Assembly (NCBI GenBank): GCA_040389165.1
Contig: JAZKAK010000012.1
Span: 1-63,798 of the forward strand
Direction of reading: 5' to 3'
Length of the DNA stretch: 63,798 bases
Origin: CAIOTO01 sp040389165
Lineage (GTDB): Bacteria; Pseudomonadota; Alphaproteobacteria; Paracaedibacterales; CAIOTO01
In this document: positions 1 through 9,362 of the stretch, in pieces
Position numbering within the stretch: the first letter of the stretch is position 1
How the letters are laid out: each line of letters opens with the position of its first letter
Notes under the pieces: model-generated
What the model was told of the DNA's origin: nothing
Seen by the model: the letters and a program-made list of their open reading frames with translations, nothing else
Databases searched by the model: none
Position numbers and translations under genes: made by a program

Positions 1-27
1 AAAGCGTATGTGGGTATGGATATTAAG

Positions 28-1317
28 TTAATTTATTCCGTAAAATGGTATTATCACCCTTTTTCTTTGTTGATGCGCCTCATGGATTAATTTTGGATCC
101 TGCTCATCAACTTCACAAGCTTGCTCCAAAACTGATGTTCCAGCATATTCTTCCTGCAATTCAACTGGGACTGAAGAAGTTGCTGAAGTTGTGCCACAGA
201 CAGATATTAGCGATACTGTTCCTATCTCATAGGTTACACTTGTATCGACAGCCTCTTGATCAGAATCGGATTGAGCTATATCGGATTGGGCTGCATCCTT
301 TTCTGAGATTTCTCCTGCAGAAGGCACTGCAGCATCAATTTCTGTGGCTACGAAGAATGGGGGCGGAACGTTTTCTGAAGAATCACGTATAGCTTTACCC
401 TTACTTTTCTTTGTTTTTTTCTTTTTTAAACCTGCAACAGTAGTGACTTCTTTTTTTAAACCTGTTGTGGCAAACGGTATGGAAGCAGATGGCACCACCG
501 CAGCAGAAACGGCCGCCGTATGTGTTGAAAAAGCAGGGCAAGCAAGTGATTCTCTTCTAACATCGACGTTAGCTTCTTTTAAAACACAGTGTCTGTACAA
601 ATTAAGATCGTCGTTTATTTCTATTGCCTCATCTGGATGTCCAAAATCATCACTTGGCATCGTGATGAGCGGCCAAAGACTAGGTGACATGCGGATCTGT
701 TTTTTTATTGCTTGCGGGAGCAAACATAGGTCTGTTAAAGAAAGCAAACCGAGTATAACTTTATTAAATGTTTGATATGAGTCTGTGGTAATGTTTGCCA
801 TTACTTTTTCAATATCAGTTAATTCAATTTGCCTGGCTGGATCTGTTGTGCAAGGGTAATTGTAATGTTTTCCTTCCTTTTTTGTGCGTATTGTTTTCAA
901 ATTTTCACTACGACTACATAAAAGTTCAAATCTTCTGTTGAAAAATTGATCAACAACGATGTCTATTTTTTCTAGAAAACCATTTTTTCCTTTACTTAAA
1001 AAATATTGTCCCTGAAAAAAATCAGGATTTTTTAGAAGGTCAATCATTTCTTTATGTTGCCTTATACTTGCAATATTCGTTGTTGTTGTGGTATTTAAAA
1101 TCGAGAAATTCGCTGAATTATACAGTTCTAAAATTTGCAAACTATCTTTATAGTCTTCCAAATGCTCACTATGCATTTGAAGATGTTCACTTAAATCATT
1201 CAAAACACTTGTTTTTCGTGCGATATATTCTTCCATCGACTCTGATGCTGCGCATTTATGCACGAGTGCAATAGAAAACATAAAAGAGATAATGATTAAT
1301 AAAATTTTGGTATTCAT
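28..1317 (-). CDS. secreted protein of unknown function (429 aa)
   Basis: I do not recognise the family. The N-terminus (MNTKILLIIISFMFSIALVH, then a KCAAS cleavage-like site near residue 24) is a convincing Sec signal peptide, so the protein is probably exported. Residues 25-260 look like a mixed helical domain. The part from about residue 265 onward is low complexity: an Ala/Val/Ser stretch, a very basic Lys-rich patch around residue 300 (KKKKTKKSKGK), then an acidic Asp/Glu/Ser tail. Such a disordered, charged tail is common in secreted proteins of intracellular bacteria, but that is analogy only. The gene stands alone on the minus strand next to the phosphopantetheinyl transferase, with 31 bp between them. 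The start is the ATG that opens the signal peptide. Confidence 0.75.
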   Translation of the reverse strand: MNTKILLIIISFMFSIALVHKCAASESMEEYIARKTSVLNDLSEHLQMHSEHLEDYKDSLQILELYNSANFSILNTTTTTNIASIRQHKEMIDLLKNPDFFQGQYFLSKGKNGFLEKIDIVVDQFFNRRFELLCSRSENLKTIRTKKEGKHYNYPCTTDPARQIELTDIEKVMANITTDSYQTFNKVILGLLSLTDLCLLPQAIKKQIRMSPSLWPLITMPSDDFGHPDEAIEINDDLNLYRHCVLKEANVDVRRESLACPAFSTHTAAVSAAVVPSASIPFATTGLKKEVTTVAGLKKKKTKKSKGKAIRDSSENVPPPFFVATEIDAAVPSAGEISEKDAAQSDIAQSDSDQEAVDTSVTYEIGTVSLISVCGTTSATSSVPVELQEEYAGTSVLEQACEVDEQDPKLIHEAHQQRKRVIIPFYGIN

Positions 1318-1348
1318 TTTTATGTATTTCTAATAATAATTATCTTTT

Positions 1349-2056
1349 TTAACATTCAGATGTCAATACGTCAATATTATTTTCTAATAAACATACAGCA
1401 CATATATATTCATTTTCTATAAAATTTGTATTAATTCCATAGCCATCATATCCCCACCCCTTATTCACATCAAACGTCGCCGCTGGAAAATGCCCGGCAA
1501 TCCCTTCTCCATCGCATTTAAGGCGTGCCTCTTTAAGGGTCCAAAGCTGATAAAACCGCTGCCGTGTATCTTGTTCAAATACCCAGGCCTTTTCATCATC
1601 CGACAACACAGCCGCTGCCAGCCCTTTAAAATTACGATTAGGTTTCATTTTTTCAATATCAACGCCGATCTTGTGACGGCTGACGCCAATCAGGGCAAAA
1701 TCACCGGAATGCGAAATATTAAACTCTACCCCATTCACTGGCACATAGGGCTTTCCGCGCTCGGTATACTGAAAACTCAGCGCCAACGGATCCAGCTCAA
1801 AGAATTCACCAATCAATTTTTTCGCAATAAAACGGCACACAATAAATGCATGACGTTTAGCGGCCACTGCTATGTTCTCTAAGCGTTCTTGCTCGGCAGA
1901 ATCGAGATATTTACTAAACGATGCCACCTGTGCCTGACGGACCTTTGCTAAGTCAACCAGCACAACACGTGCATAATCGTGCAAACCTTTGATAGGCTCT
2001 ATAAAGTCAAAATTTTCTAACAAAGGTGGTTTCCAAAAGACTATAATCAAAAACAA
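1349..2056 (-). CDS. 4'-phosphopantetheinyl transferase, Sfp type
   Basis: This enzyme transfers the phosphopantetheine arm of coenzyme A onto a serine of acyl- or peptidyl-carrier proteins, turning apo- into holo-carrier in the cytoplasm. At 235 aa it matches the long Sfp/AcpT-type family rather than the ~120-aa AcpS type. Visible motifs are FNISHSGD near residue 113, the metal-binding GVDIEKM near residue 131, and the WTLKEARLK helix near residue 170 that carries the conserved Glu and Lys. The reading frame begins with TTG, with an AAGGAT sequence just upstream, and diverges from nagZ. No polyketide or non-ribosomal peptide gene lies nearby, so fatty-acid carrier protein is the likeliest substrate (inference). 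Confidence 0.88.
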   Translation of the reverse strand: MFLIIVFWKPPLLENFDFIEPIKGLHDYARVVLVDLAKVRQAQVASFSKYLDSAEQERLENIAVAAKRHAFIVCRFIAKKLIGEFFELDPLALSFQYTERGKPYVPVNGVEFNISHSGDFALIGVSRHKIGVDIEKMKPNRNFKGLAAAVLSDDEKAWVFEQDTRQRFYQLWTLKEARLKCDGEGIAGHFPAATFDVNKGWGYDGYGINTNFIENEYICAVCLLENNIDVLTSEC

Positions 2057-2095
2057 TCATATCCTTAAATAAATAAAACAACCAAAGGAATCGTC

Positions 2096-3172
2096 ATGAA
2101 AGCTGTCATTTTTGGCCTTAAAGGCACTGCTCTATCAGCCGAAGAACGCACCTTTTTTGAACGTACGCAGCCGCTTGGATTCATTTTGTTTCGCAGAAAT
2201 TGTGAAAATCCTGATCAGATCAAAGCCCTCGTGCACGATCTTAAATCAACAGTTATGCATGATGATGTGCCGATTCTCATCGACCAAGAGGGCGGGCGCG
2301 TGGTGCGTCTTTATCCTCCGTACTTCAAGTCAAACCCGCCTGCTCATCTTTTTGGCGACATGTATCAAAGTGACCCGCAAACAGCACTCGATTTAGTGAC
2401 CGAAAATTACGCGCTTATCGCTCAAGAATTGCGCGAGCTCGGTATCACAACTAACTGCGCACCCTGTGTGGATTTGCCTGATGAAGACTCTGATCCTATA
2501 ATTGGCGATCGTGCTTTTTCCAAAGACACAGATGTGACCGCCGCGTTGTCGGCTGCCGTGATCAATGCGCACAACCAAAACGGCATCATACCAGTGATCA
2601 AACATTTACCCGGACATGGGCGCGCAAATGCAGATAGCCATGAAAAATTACCGATTATTGACGCAAATCAAGAAACGTTGATTTCGTCAGATTTTTCTGC
2701 ATTCAAAATTGCGTTAGAATCAGCACACACACATCCATGGGGAATGACGGCACACATAATTTATTCAGCGATTGATCCGATATATTGCGCAACTGAATCA
2801 TCCACTATTATCCAGCAGGTTATCCGTAACTATATTGGATTTAACGGATTTTTGATCAGCGATTGCATCTCTATGAAAGCACTCTCGGGCAGCTACACAC
2901 AGCGCGCAGAACGGGCCATCGCTGCAGGATGCGATGCTGTATTATATTGTATGTGCGATTTAACAACAATGATTGAAATTGCAGCTGCTGTTCCAGAACT
3001 TGAGGGTGAAGCATTGAGACGATGTTTTAAGCGCCCAGAATCTTTTAGTGAATTGACACTGGAGTCAAAAGATAATTGGTTAAAACGAGACAGAATTTTT
3101 CAAGAACAAATGACCGAACTAGGTGCAACGTGGCATAGCCGGCTAAGCACGATTGGTGAGAGTACAGGGTAA
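2096..3172 (+). CDS. nagZ: beta-N-acetylhexosaminidase NagZ (glycoside hydrolase family 3)
   Basis: NagZ removes N-acetylglucosamine from anhydro-muropeptides in the cytoplasm during peptidoglycan recycling. The 358-aa length is normal for the family. The family signature KHLPGHGRANADSHEKLP is present near residues 176-193 with the catalytic His, together with IDQEGGRVVRL near residue 62 and the nucleophile region GFLISDCISMKAL near residue 250. The ATG is preceded by AAAGGA at a good spacing. In many alphaproteobacteria nagZ follows argS and a SPOR-domain gene. Here an MFS gene has come between them and nagZ is on the opposite strand, tail to tail with that MFS gene (4 bp apart). Confidence 0.93.
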   Translation: MKAVIFGLKGTALSAEERTFFERTQPLGFILFRRNCENPDQIKALVHDLKSTVMHDDVPILIDQEGGRVVRLYPPYFKSNPPAHLFGDMYQSDPQTALDLVTENYALIAQELRELGITTNCAPCVDLPDEDSDPIIGDRAFSKDTDVTAALSAAVINAHNQNGIIPVIKHLPGHGRANADSHEKLPIIDANQETLISSDFSAFKIALESAHTHPWGMTAHIIYSAIDPIYCATESSTIIQQVIRNYIGFNGFLISDCISMKALSGSYTQRAERAIAAGCDAVLYCMCDLTTMIEIAAAVPELEGEALRRCFKRPESFSELTLESKDNWLKRDRIFQEQMTELGATWHSRLSTIGESTG

Positions 3173-3176
3173 ACGA

Positions 3177-4418
3177 TTACGAGCAAGGTTGCTCTTTGCG
3201 TAGGACAATTGCCAAATACACACCGGCTGCCACTGTAAAGAATAAGCCACCCCAAAAGGCACCCACAGCGCCATGCATCCAATCGGACAAAGTGCCGGCC
3301 ACATGGTTACCACACAAAACAGCAAAACCCATCACAAGGTAATAAAGTGCAAAGGCTGTGCCACGTAAATGGGGCAATGTAGATTCTGCAACAAGTGTGC
3401 CCAAAAGTCCTTGCGTCATCCCCATATGCAGGCCGGCTAACAACATGCCAACCCAGACAACTTCTTTGTTAGGTGCATAAATCATAACCAAATTAGTCAG
3501 CGTAAGCACCATAATCCCAGTTAATAGTATTTTCTTTCGGTTAAAGCGGTCGGCTAATTTCCCCGTGGGCATAGACGCAAATGCTTCAACCAAATGATAA
3601 AGAACCATGGATAGGGGTATCACGGCCGTAGCAAAGCCAAGATCTTTTGCGCGTAACCCTAAAAAAGCTGTACCAAAACGTGCATTCATTAAAATAAAAG
3701 TGACCACCATCAGATGCCAAAATTTAACCGGTAAGTACTTGATGTCGCGCCATTTCCATTCTTTTGAACGGGATTCTTTTTTGGCAATCATTTCAATTGA
3801 TTCTGTCACATAGAAATATAAGATAAGAAAGGCTAAAATGGCAGGAATGAGTGCAAGCCAAAACACCAAACGATAATTATTTGCCGATAAATACATAAGA
3901 AAGGATGCAATGCCACCGCCGCACATGAAACCAAATGCGTAAAGTGCGTGACGGATGCCATAACTGCTTCCTTCACCTTTGCTCGGCGACAAATCCGCAA
4001 TCAATGCATCTGTTGGGGCGACACGAAATCCTCTACTGAAACGATCGATTGTTTTGGCAACAAAAATCCAAAAGAGACCGCCAGCAAGCGCAAACATTGG
4101 TTTAATCAGAATGCTTCCGAATGTGCCAATCAGGATGAGAGACTTTCGGGCCTTAATGTAGTCGCTTAGAATTCCTGAAAATACTTTTGCCATAAAGGCT
4201 GTGAATTCAGCTATTCCTTCAATAGCGCCTAACTCTTTGTAGCTCAGGTGTAATTCTTCACGCATAAACACAGCTAGCAAAGAAAATACCATCAGGCTCG
4301 CCATGCCGCCAAAAAAACTAACCCATGAAATCGCCCACAAACTTTTATTGTGTGCGGAAATAGGGCTCATGGTGAGCGTGTTTTTAATCTTTTCAGAAAA
4401 TTGGAAAAGCATTTTCAT
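3177..4418 (-). CDS. major facilitator superfamily transporter
   Basis: This is an inner-membrane carrier with about twelve hydrophobic segments spread over ~410 aa, typical of MFS secondary transporters. The loop after the second helix reads GILSDYIKARKS, a form of the MFS GxxxDxxGRR motif, and GKLADRFNRKK in the second half is the symmetric copy. The substrate cannot be told from sequence. I prefer the ATG at 4418 because AAGGG lies 7-8 bases upstream; an in-frame ATG at 4451 has no such site and would add MAKLLGSKGHH. The gene sits between nagZ and the SPOR gene, breaking an arrangement usual in alphaproteobacteria, so it may be a later insertion (inference). Confidence 0.88.
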   Translation of the reverse strand: MKMLFQFSEKIKNTLTMSPISAHNKSLWAISWVSFFGGMASLMVFSLLAVFMREELHLSYKELGAIEGIAEFTAFMAKVFSGILSDYIKARKSLILIGTFGSILIKPMFALAGGLFWIFVAKTIDRFSRGFRVAPTDALIADLSPSKGEGSSYGIRHALYAFGFMCGGGIASFLMYLSANNYRLVFWLALIPAILAFLILYFYVTESIEMIAKKESRSKEWKWRDIKYLPVKFWHLMVVTFILMNARFGTAFLGLRAKDLGFATAVIPLSMVLYHLVEAFASMPTGKLADRFNRKKILLTGIMVLTLTNLVMIYAPNKEVVWVGMLLAGLHMGMTQGLLGTLVAESTLPHLRGTAFALYYLVMGFAVLCGNHVAGTLSDWMHGAVGAFWGGLFFTVAAGVYLAIVLRKEQPCS

Positions 4419-4451
4419 ATGATGACCCTTGCTACCCAGTAATTTTGCCAT

Positions 4452-4592
4452 CTTCTAACTTGATCCGAAGATCTCTAACAGTCAAAAGGCAAATACGTGG
4501 TGAGATTAAATAAACTATATGACACTGCTTTTGTAAAGATCCTCGGATCAAGTCCGAGGATGACAGGCAAGAAAAATAGTTTTGCAAGACCG
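4452..4592. repeat. palindromic GATCCGAGGATGACA-type repeat remnants
   Basis: Between the MFS gene and the SPOR gene lie an incomplete copy of a dispersed palindromic element (GATCCGAAGATCTCTAACA at the left) and a hairpin around 4540-4566 made of CCTCGGATCAAGTCCGAGG followed by ATGACA. The same sequences recur at about 26.3, 29.4, 35.9 and 45.4 kb. Confidence 0.7.
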
Positions 4593-6152
4593 TCAACTTT
4601 TAACTGGACTGCAAGCGTTTCGGGTTCTCCAACAATAACTTTTAACTGGACTGCAAGCATTGCCAAGCTTCGCGCACTTATCAAGTGCTGCTTTGCGTGA
4701 TTGGATTGTCGGCCCAGCAACAATACGGTATTTCTTGTGGCCATCTGACGCCACAAAGGATTTAACACTTAAATCCATTCCGGTCAATTCAGCAGCGTAA
4801 CGTTTTTGAAGACGTTCTTTTTCTTTCTTTGCAAGCGACTCACTAAGAAGTGTACCAAGCTGCAGGTAGTAATGTGTGGTATCAGCTGGAACCACTTTCT
4901 CTTCTTGTATCGTATTCACCACCGCATCAAGCGTTGTAGCCGCATTTGGTTTTACGTCCAATTTAGGTTCCATCAATGTTGCTGGATTTTGCGCCATCTG
5001 TTGTTGATATTGCTGCGGTTGATTCTGAGGCAATGCATTTAAATTAGGCGCACTTTGTGGAACAGGCCCTTGTTGCATGGCTTGCGGTTGCACAGGATAC
5101 TGTTGCTGCGGATAAACCTGGTTTGGATAGGGTTGAGGCTGAGCTTGAGGCTGCTGCACACCTTGTGCCGCTTGAGCCTGGGGAACAGGTTGATTTTGCT
5201 GCGGATAAGCTGCATACACCTGCGGCGCTGGTTGAGCAGGAACTTGTTCTTGCTGTTGCGGCTGAGCTTGCTGTGGCTGAGCAGAGGAAGGATAATATCC
5301 CTGCTGTTGAGGGTATTGTCCTTGCGGCTGATTCGGTTGCTGCGGCTGTTGCACACCTTGCTGCTGGAATTGCGTATCATAGGTCGGTGCCATAATAATC
5401 GGTTGCTCAGGTGGTGGCAACAAACGCTCTACAGGCTGATCTGTGGATGGCGCTAATCGTCCATAAATAAGCTTATCTTGATGTGGGAAATCTGTTCCTC
5501 CGGGATTTTCCGGACGCATTCTATATGGATCTGCTTCCGCCTGAATAAGTGGAGGCGTATCTGATGTAGGCAGGCTAATCCATCGATATGCCAGCCATGT
5601 GACCGTACAGATAAAGACAAGACCGGTGATAGCAATAATAAATTTGAGCGGCGACGGACGATCAGCATCGACTTCTGAATCATCATAGTTGGCATCAGAA
5701 TCATCATTTTGCCAAAAACCAAGACCTTTCACATCATCACGTTGTGCTTGACGGCTGTACTGCTGATTTTGTCTTTGGTCAAAGCCATTTGTTGCCCGTT
5801 GCCCAGAATGATTTTGCGACTGATGAACATCGTCACGCTGCGAATACCCGCGCAGAAAATCATCAGATGCAGTATTTGTACGTCTAAAGCCAACAGGAGC
5901 ATCTTCATACTCATCTTGATCGGATCTTTGGCGTGAACCACGTTGGGAACGTGCATCCTCTGCGCGATAAGGCCGCATCATCAATCGTGGATCCCGCGGA
6001 TCACGTGAATCATATGATGTGTTATCTTCATATTCTTGCTCTTCATAAGCATCGTATTCAGATGAAGCTTCATGCCGTAATACAACATCATCACGATCAC
6101 GTCGTATGTTTTTCTTATTATCGCGACCAAAATTAAATCCAAAACGAGACAT
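4593..6152 (-). CDS. SPOR-domain inner-membrane protein with long Gln/Pro-rich linker
   Basis: SPOR domains bind denuded glycan strands of septal peptidoglycan and bring proteins to the division site. The 519-aa product has a charged, disordered cytoplasmic N-terminus (residues 1-165), one transmembrane helix (FIIAITGLVFICTVTWLAY, near 171-190), and a periplasmic Gln/Pro/Tyr-rich linker of about 200 residues. It ends in a SPOR domain near 425-505 (HYYLQLGTLLSES through YRIVAGP). The gene follows argS by 12 bp on the same strand, as in many alphaproteobacteria. The last 14 codons repeat the natural-looking C-terminus: NACSPVKS occurs twice because a 24-bp sequence is duplicated (around 4596-4617 and 4638-4660). 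Confidence 0.85.
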   Translation of the reverse strand: MSRFGFNFGRDNKKNIRRDRDDVVLRHEASSEYDAYEEQEYEDNTSYDSRDPRDPRLMMRPYRAEDARSQRGSRQRSDQDEYEDAPVGFRRTNTASDDFLRGYSQRDDVHQSQNHSGQRATNGFDQRQNQQYSRQAQRDDVKGLGFWQNDDSDANYDDSEVDADRPSPLKFIIAITGLVFICTVTWLAYRWISLPTSDTPPLIQAEADPYRMRPENPGGTDFPHQDKLIYGRLAPSTDQPVERLLPPPEQPIIMAPTYDTQFQQQGVQQPQQPNQPQGQYPQQQGYYPSSAQPQQAQPQQQEQVPAQPAPQVYAAYPQQNQPVPQAQAAQGVQQPQAQPQPYPNQVYPQQQYPVQPQAMQQGPVPQSAPNLNALPQNQPQQYQQQMAQNPATLMEPKLDVKPNAATTLDAVVNTIQEEKVVPADTTHYYLQLGTLLSESLAKKEKERLQKRYAAELTGMDLSVKSFVASDGHKKYRIVAGPTIQSRKAALDKCAKLGNACSPVKSYCWRTRNACSPVKS

Positions 6153-6164
6153 ATCCGTTACCCC

Positions 6165-7916
6165 TTAGCGCATTTCTTCAACAGCAGTTATGCCAAGCAA
6201 AGATAACCCTGACTTGAGTACGTTTGCAACCCCCCAAATAAGAGCCATACGTGCTTTTGTGAGTTCAGGCTGATTTGCATCAATAAAACGTAACGTTGTA
6301 TCATCTTTTCCTTTATTCCAAAGCGAATGGAATAGACCCGCAATATCATATAAAGAATTAGCGATACGGTGCGGTTCACGCGTCATTGCAGCCATTTCGA
6401 TAACACGTGGCCATGTGCTTAATAATTTAATAAGACTCATTTCCGCATCGTCAGTTAACAACTCAAGCTTTGCATCGTTTAAGGTGTCTGTGGAAAAAGA
6501 TGAATCAACTGACTTAATATGACGAAGCACTGAATGAATACGTGCGTGTGCATATTGAATGTAAAAAATAGGATTATCTTTTGATTGTTCGATCACTTTA
6601 GCGAAATCAAAATCGATGCTCATATCTTGATGACGAGACACCATCATGTACCGTGTTGCATCTTTTCCAACCCGATCGATCACATCCCTTAGCGTGATAA
6701 ACGTACCCGCACGTTTTGACATACGAACAGGCGCACCATTATCCATAAAATTGACCATCTGGCTAACTTTAATTTCGAAGGTTGCCTTTGATTGAGTAAT
6801 TGCCGAAACAGCTGCTGTAAGACGTTTTAAGTACCCTGCATGATCGGCACCAAAAACATTCACCATATTTGCAAAACCACGGCAATGCTTATCGTAATGA
6901 TAGGCTATATCACCGGCAAAATAAGTCCAGCTTCCATCGGATTTTTTAAGAGCACGATCAATATCATCGCCATATTTGGTTGCGCGAAATAATGTCTGCG
7001 GGCGTTCTTCCCAATCGTCAATAACCATTCCTTTTGGTGGAGCCAACACACCGGCATAAACGTCATCCGTTGCCTCAAGGGCTGCGAGTGTATCATCAAC
7101 CAAACCTTTTTTAACGAGCGACTTTTCAGATGTGTAGACATCCATAACAACGCCAGCTGCAGCAAGGTCAGCTTTCACATCAACCATCATAATCGCGACA
7201 GTGGCTTCTTTAAACGGTTCTAACCAAACGCTTTCTGCTTGTCCTCGGTATTGATCGCCAAATTGTTCAATGAGGATCTTACCAACAGGAACAAGATAGT
7301 CGCCGCCATACATTCCTTCTTTAAAGTCTTCTTCGGAAATGACATCGCCCAAAGCTTCGCAGTAACGTAAATAAACAGATCGCGCCAACGCATTCACTTG
7401 TCCGCCAGCGTCATTGATATAGTATTCACGTGTAACATCATAGCCAACGCAGTCGAGCAGAGATGCAATAGCGTCACCCAAAACAGCGTTACGGCCATGC
7501 CCTGCATGAAGCGGCCCTGTTGGATTAGCAGACACGAATTCAACGTTAACAGTTTGATTTGCACCACTATTAGCACGACCATAACTCACGCCAGCACGCA
7601 ACAAACTGTGCAATTGTGCAATCCAAAAATCATTCGTAAAGCTGACATTCACAAAACCAGGACCAGCAACAGCTACTGTGCTAACCTCAGGCAACACAGT
7701 AAGTTTCTCGCATAAAAGCTCAGCCAACTGACGTGGATTCATACCCATTGGTTTTGCAAGCACAAGCGCCGCATTGGTTGCCACGTCGCCATGACTCGCG
7801 TCCTTTGTAGGCTCAATCACAACTTTCGTTGTGTCAGGACAAACAATGTCTTTCGTTAAGGCTATTTCAGTTACAGCTGATTTAATATGATCAAGCAAGT
7901 TATGAAAAAAGTTCAT
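6165..7916 (-). CDS. argS: arginyl-tRNA synthetase
   Basis: This class I synthetase charges tRNA-Arg with arginine in the cytoplasm. The 583-aa product has the family landmarks in order: the N-terminal Add-1 domain, the HIGH-type motif NPTGPLHAGHGRN at residues 131-143, the KMSKS-type motif VRMSKRAGTF near residue 400, and the C-terminal anticodon-binding domain (DALR type) ending in LLGITAVEEMR. The ATG start gives the usual MNFFHNLLDHIK opening. It is the first gene of an argS–SPOR pair. The intact tRNA-Arg(ACG) gene at 60.2 kb encodes one of its substrates. Confidence 0.97.
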   Translation of the reverse strand: MNFFHNLLDHIKSAVTEIALTKDIVCPDTTKVVIEPTKDASHGDVATNAALVLAKPMGMNPRQLAELLCEKLTVLPEVSTVAVAGPGFVNVSFTNDFWIAQLHSLLRAGVSYGRANSGANQTVNVEFVSANPTGPLHAGHGRNAVLGDAIASLLDCVGYDVTREYYINDAGGQVNALARSVYLRYCEALGDVISEEDFKEGMYGGDYLVPVGKILIEQFGDQYRGQAESVWLEPFKEATVAIMMVDVKADLAAAGVVMDVYTSEKSLVKKGLVDDTLAALEATDDVYAGVLAPPKGMVIDDWEERPQTLFRATKYGDDIDRALKKSDGSWTYFAGDIAYHYDKHCRGFANMVNVFGADHAGYLKRLTAAVSAITQSKATFEIKVSQMVNFMDNGAPVRMSKRAGTFITLRDVIDRVGKDATRYMMVSRHQDMSIDFDFAKVIEQSKDNPIFYIQYAHARIHSVLRHIKSVDSSFSTDTLNDAKLELLTDDAEMSLIKLLSTWPRVIEMAAMTREPHRIANSLYDIAGLFHSLWNKGKDDTTLRFIDANQPELTKARMALIWGVANVLKSGLSLLGITAVEEMR

Positions 7917-7984
7917 TTGTATTCTTTCTTATTTATAACTGTCATCGCAGTGTGCAAGTTCTTTAGATTGACGTTTTTCGTCAT

Positions 7985-8068
7985 GTCATTCCCGTTTCGT
8001 CTTTTGTCATTCCCGTTTCGTCTTTTGCCATTCCCGTTTCGTCTTTTGTCATTCCCGTTTCGTCTTTT
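7985..8068. repeat. four tandem 21-bp units next to a palindromic element
   Basis: Four consecutive units of GTCATTCCCGTTTCGTCTTTT (21 bp; the third has GCC for GTC) lie between argS and rseP. They run directly into the GTCATTCCCGCG end of the palindromic element at 8069, so the array looks like tandem amplification of that end. Confidence 0.93.
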
Positions 8069-8169
8069 GTCATTCCCGCGTAGGCGGGAATCCAGAGAAT
8101 AATTGAATCCAAAAACGATATATTTATGTAATTTGAATACATTGGATCCCCGCCTTCGCGGGAATGACA
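8069..8169. repeat. palindromic intergenic element, TCATTCCCGC family
   Basis: The element opens with GTCATTCCCGCGTAGGCGGG and closes with CCCGCCTTCGCGGGAATGAC, each a small hairpin, and the two ends are inverted copies of each other. The core of about 55 bp is unique. Related copies lie at 49406-49504 and 63400-63498. It carries no gene. Just to its right (about 8208-8222) AACGTGAGCACTACG resembles an end of the CGCAGTG-ended element. Confidence 0.9.
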
Positions 8170-8228
8170 GCCACTTAATAATTTCGATCCCTGCGAACAA
8201 AACATGAAAAACGTGAGCACTACGTTGT

Positions 8229-9362
8229 TTATTTAATTCCAACGAAATGTGTAACCGATGTGTACACATCAACAAACCAGGATTTTTTTCGCATAATATC
8301 CGCACCCGTCGTGTAAACCATCAACCCAAGCACAAGCGCAAGTCCGGCCATAAAAATCCGTTCTTGCAATTTTTCCGAAAGCGGACGCCCGCGAATTGCT
8401 TCAATTGTGCAGAACAAAATATGCCCGCCATCAAGCACTGGAACAGGCAACAAATTAATAAAGCCAAGATTAATTGATAGCATCACCATAAACAACACAA
8501 GGGCTGCGGGGCCACCTTGCCAGCTTTGACTCGCACCTTCAGCGATGGCTATAAAACCACCCACCTCGCCTTTGGATGTTCCTGTGAATATATTTCCAAG
8601 CATTTTTAGTATTTCAGCAGACATTGAATAGCAATAATGAATGGATTTTCCCAAAGCACTTATGATTGACGCTTTTTCATAAACAGTACCAGGCGCAATT
8701 CCAAGCGTTTTAATTGGTGATCGCACTGCGTTTACTTCGGTATAAAGCTTAGCCTCTAACACAACGTTGGCATTATTACGATCAACGATAATATTTACAT
8801 CTTTATTTACAGAATCAGCAATTGCCGCGCGTATATCGGCAAATTTCTTAATTTCATGCGTACCAAACTGAATAATCTTATCATCAACTTTAATACCAAT
8901 TTTATCTGCAAGTGACCCTGGTTCAACATGCGCAATTGACGTGACCTGAACCGGCATGCCTTTAACGGCAATCAACGCAGTTAACGCAATAATTGCAAAA
9001 AGGTAATTCGCAGCAGGTCCAGCAACAGCAACAGCAATACGTTGCAAAGGCGTTTTGTTATGCAGCATTGTCGCTTTTTCGGCATCAGACAATGTGCTTA
9101 CAAGGCTTTTGTCAACAGTAGTGCTGCTGACATCTTGATCACCAAAGAATTTTACATAGCCGCCCAGTGGAATTGGGCTAACACGCCAGCGCGTTCCATG
9201 CTTATCAGTCCAGCCAAAAAGCTCTGGACCAAAGCCAATTGAGAACGTACTCACACGAACACCGTTGCGACGTCCTACCCAAAAATGACCATACTCGTGC
9301 ACGAATACAAGGATGCTAAGCACAAGAATAAATGGCAGGACAGTTGAAATAAACGTGGACAT
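8229..9362 (-). CDS. rseP: RseP-like site-2 intramembrane zinc metalloprotease
   Basis: RseP cleaves single-pass inner-membrane proteins, such as anti-sigma factors and leftover signal peptides, within the membrane (family M50). The 377-aa product shows the zinc-binding HEYGH at about residues 23-27 in the first transmembrane helix. A PDZ domain lies near residues 140-230 (EPGSLADKIGIKVDDKI), and the second zinc-ligand motif PVLDGGHILF is near residue 310, followed by C-terminal helices. The usual alphaproteobacterial neighbours dxr and bamA are not present here. The start ATG gives the typical short N-terminus before the first helix. Confidence 0.94.
   Translation of the reverse strand: MSTFISTVLPFILVLSILVFVHEYGHFWVGRRNGVRVSTFSIGFGPELFGWTDKHGTRWRVSPIPLGGYVKFFGDQDVSSTTVDKSLVSTLSDAEKATMLHNKTPLQRIAVAVAGPAANYLFAIIALTALIAVKGMPVQVTSIAHVEPGSLADKIGIKVDDKIIQFGTHEIKKFADIRAAIADSVNKDVNIIVDRNNANVVLEAKLYTEVNAVRSPIKTLGIAPGTVYEKASIISALGKSIHYCYSMSAEILKMLGNIFTGTSKGEVGGFIAIAEGASQSWQGGPAALVLFMVMLSINLGFINLLPVPVLDGGHILFCTIEAIRGRPLSEKLQERIFMAGLALVLGLMVYTTGADIMRKKSWFVDVYTSVTHFVGIK

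Noticed and set aside
4475..4768. 97-codon minus-strand frame overlapping the SPOR gene end.
   Set aside because: It overlaps the better supported SPOR frame and continues into a palindromic repeat (ILGLDPRIF). The duplicated 24-bp sequence makes it look longer than it should.
5055..5456. Leu/Arg-rich plus-strand frames opposite the Gln/Pro-rich linker of the SPOR protein.
   Set aside because: Compositional shadow of CAA/CAG/CCN codons on the other strand; no start site or family features.
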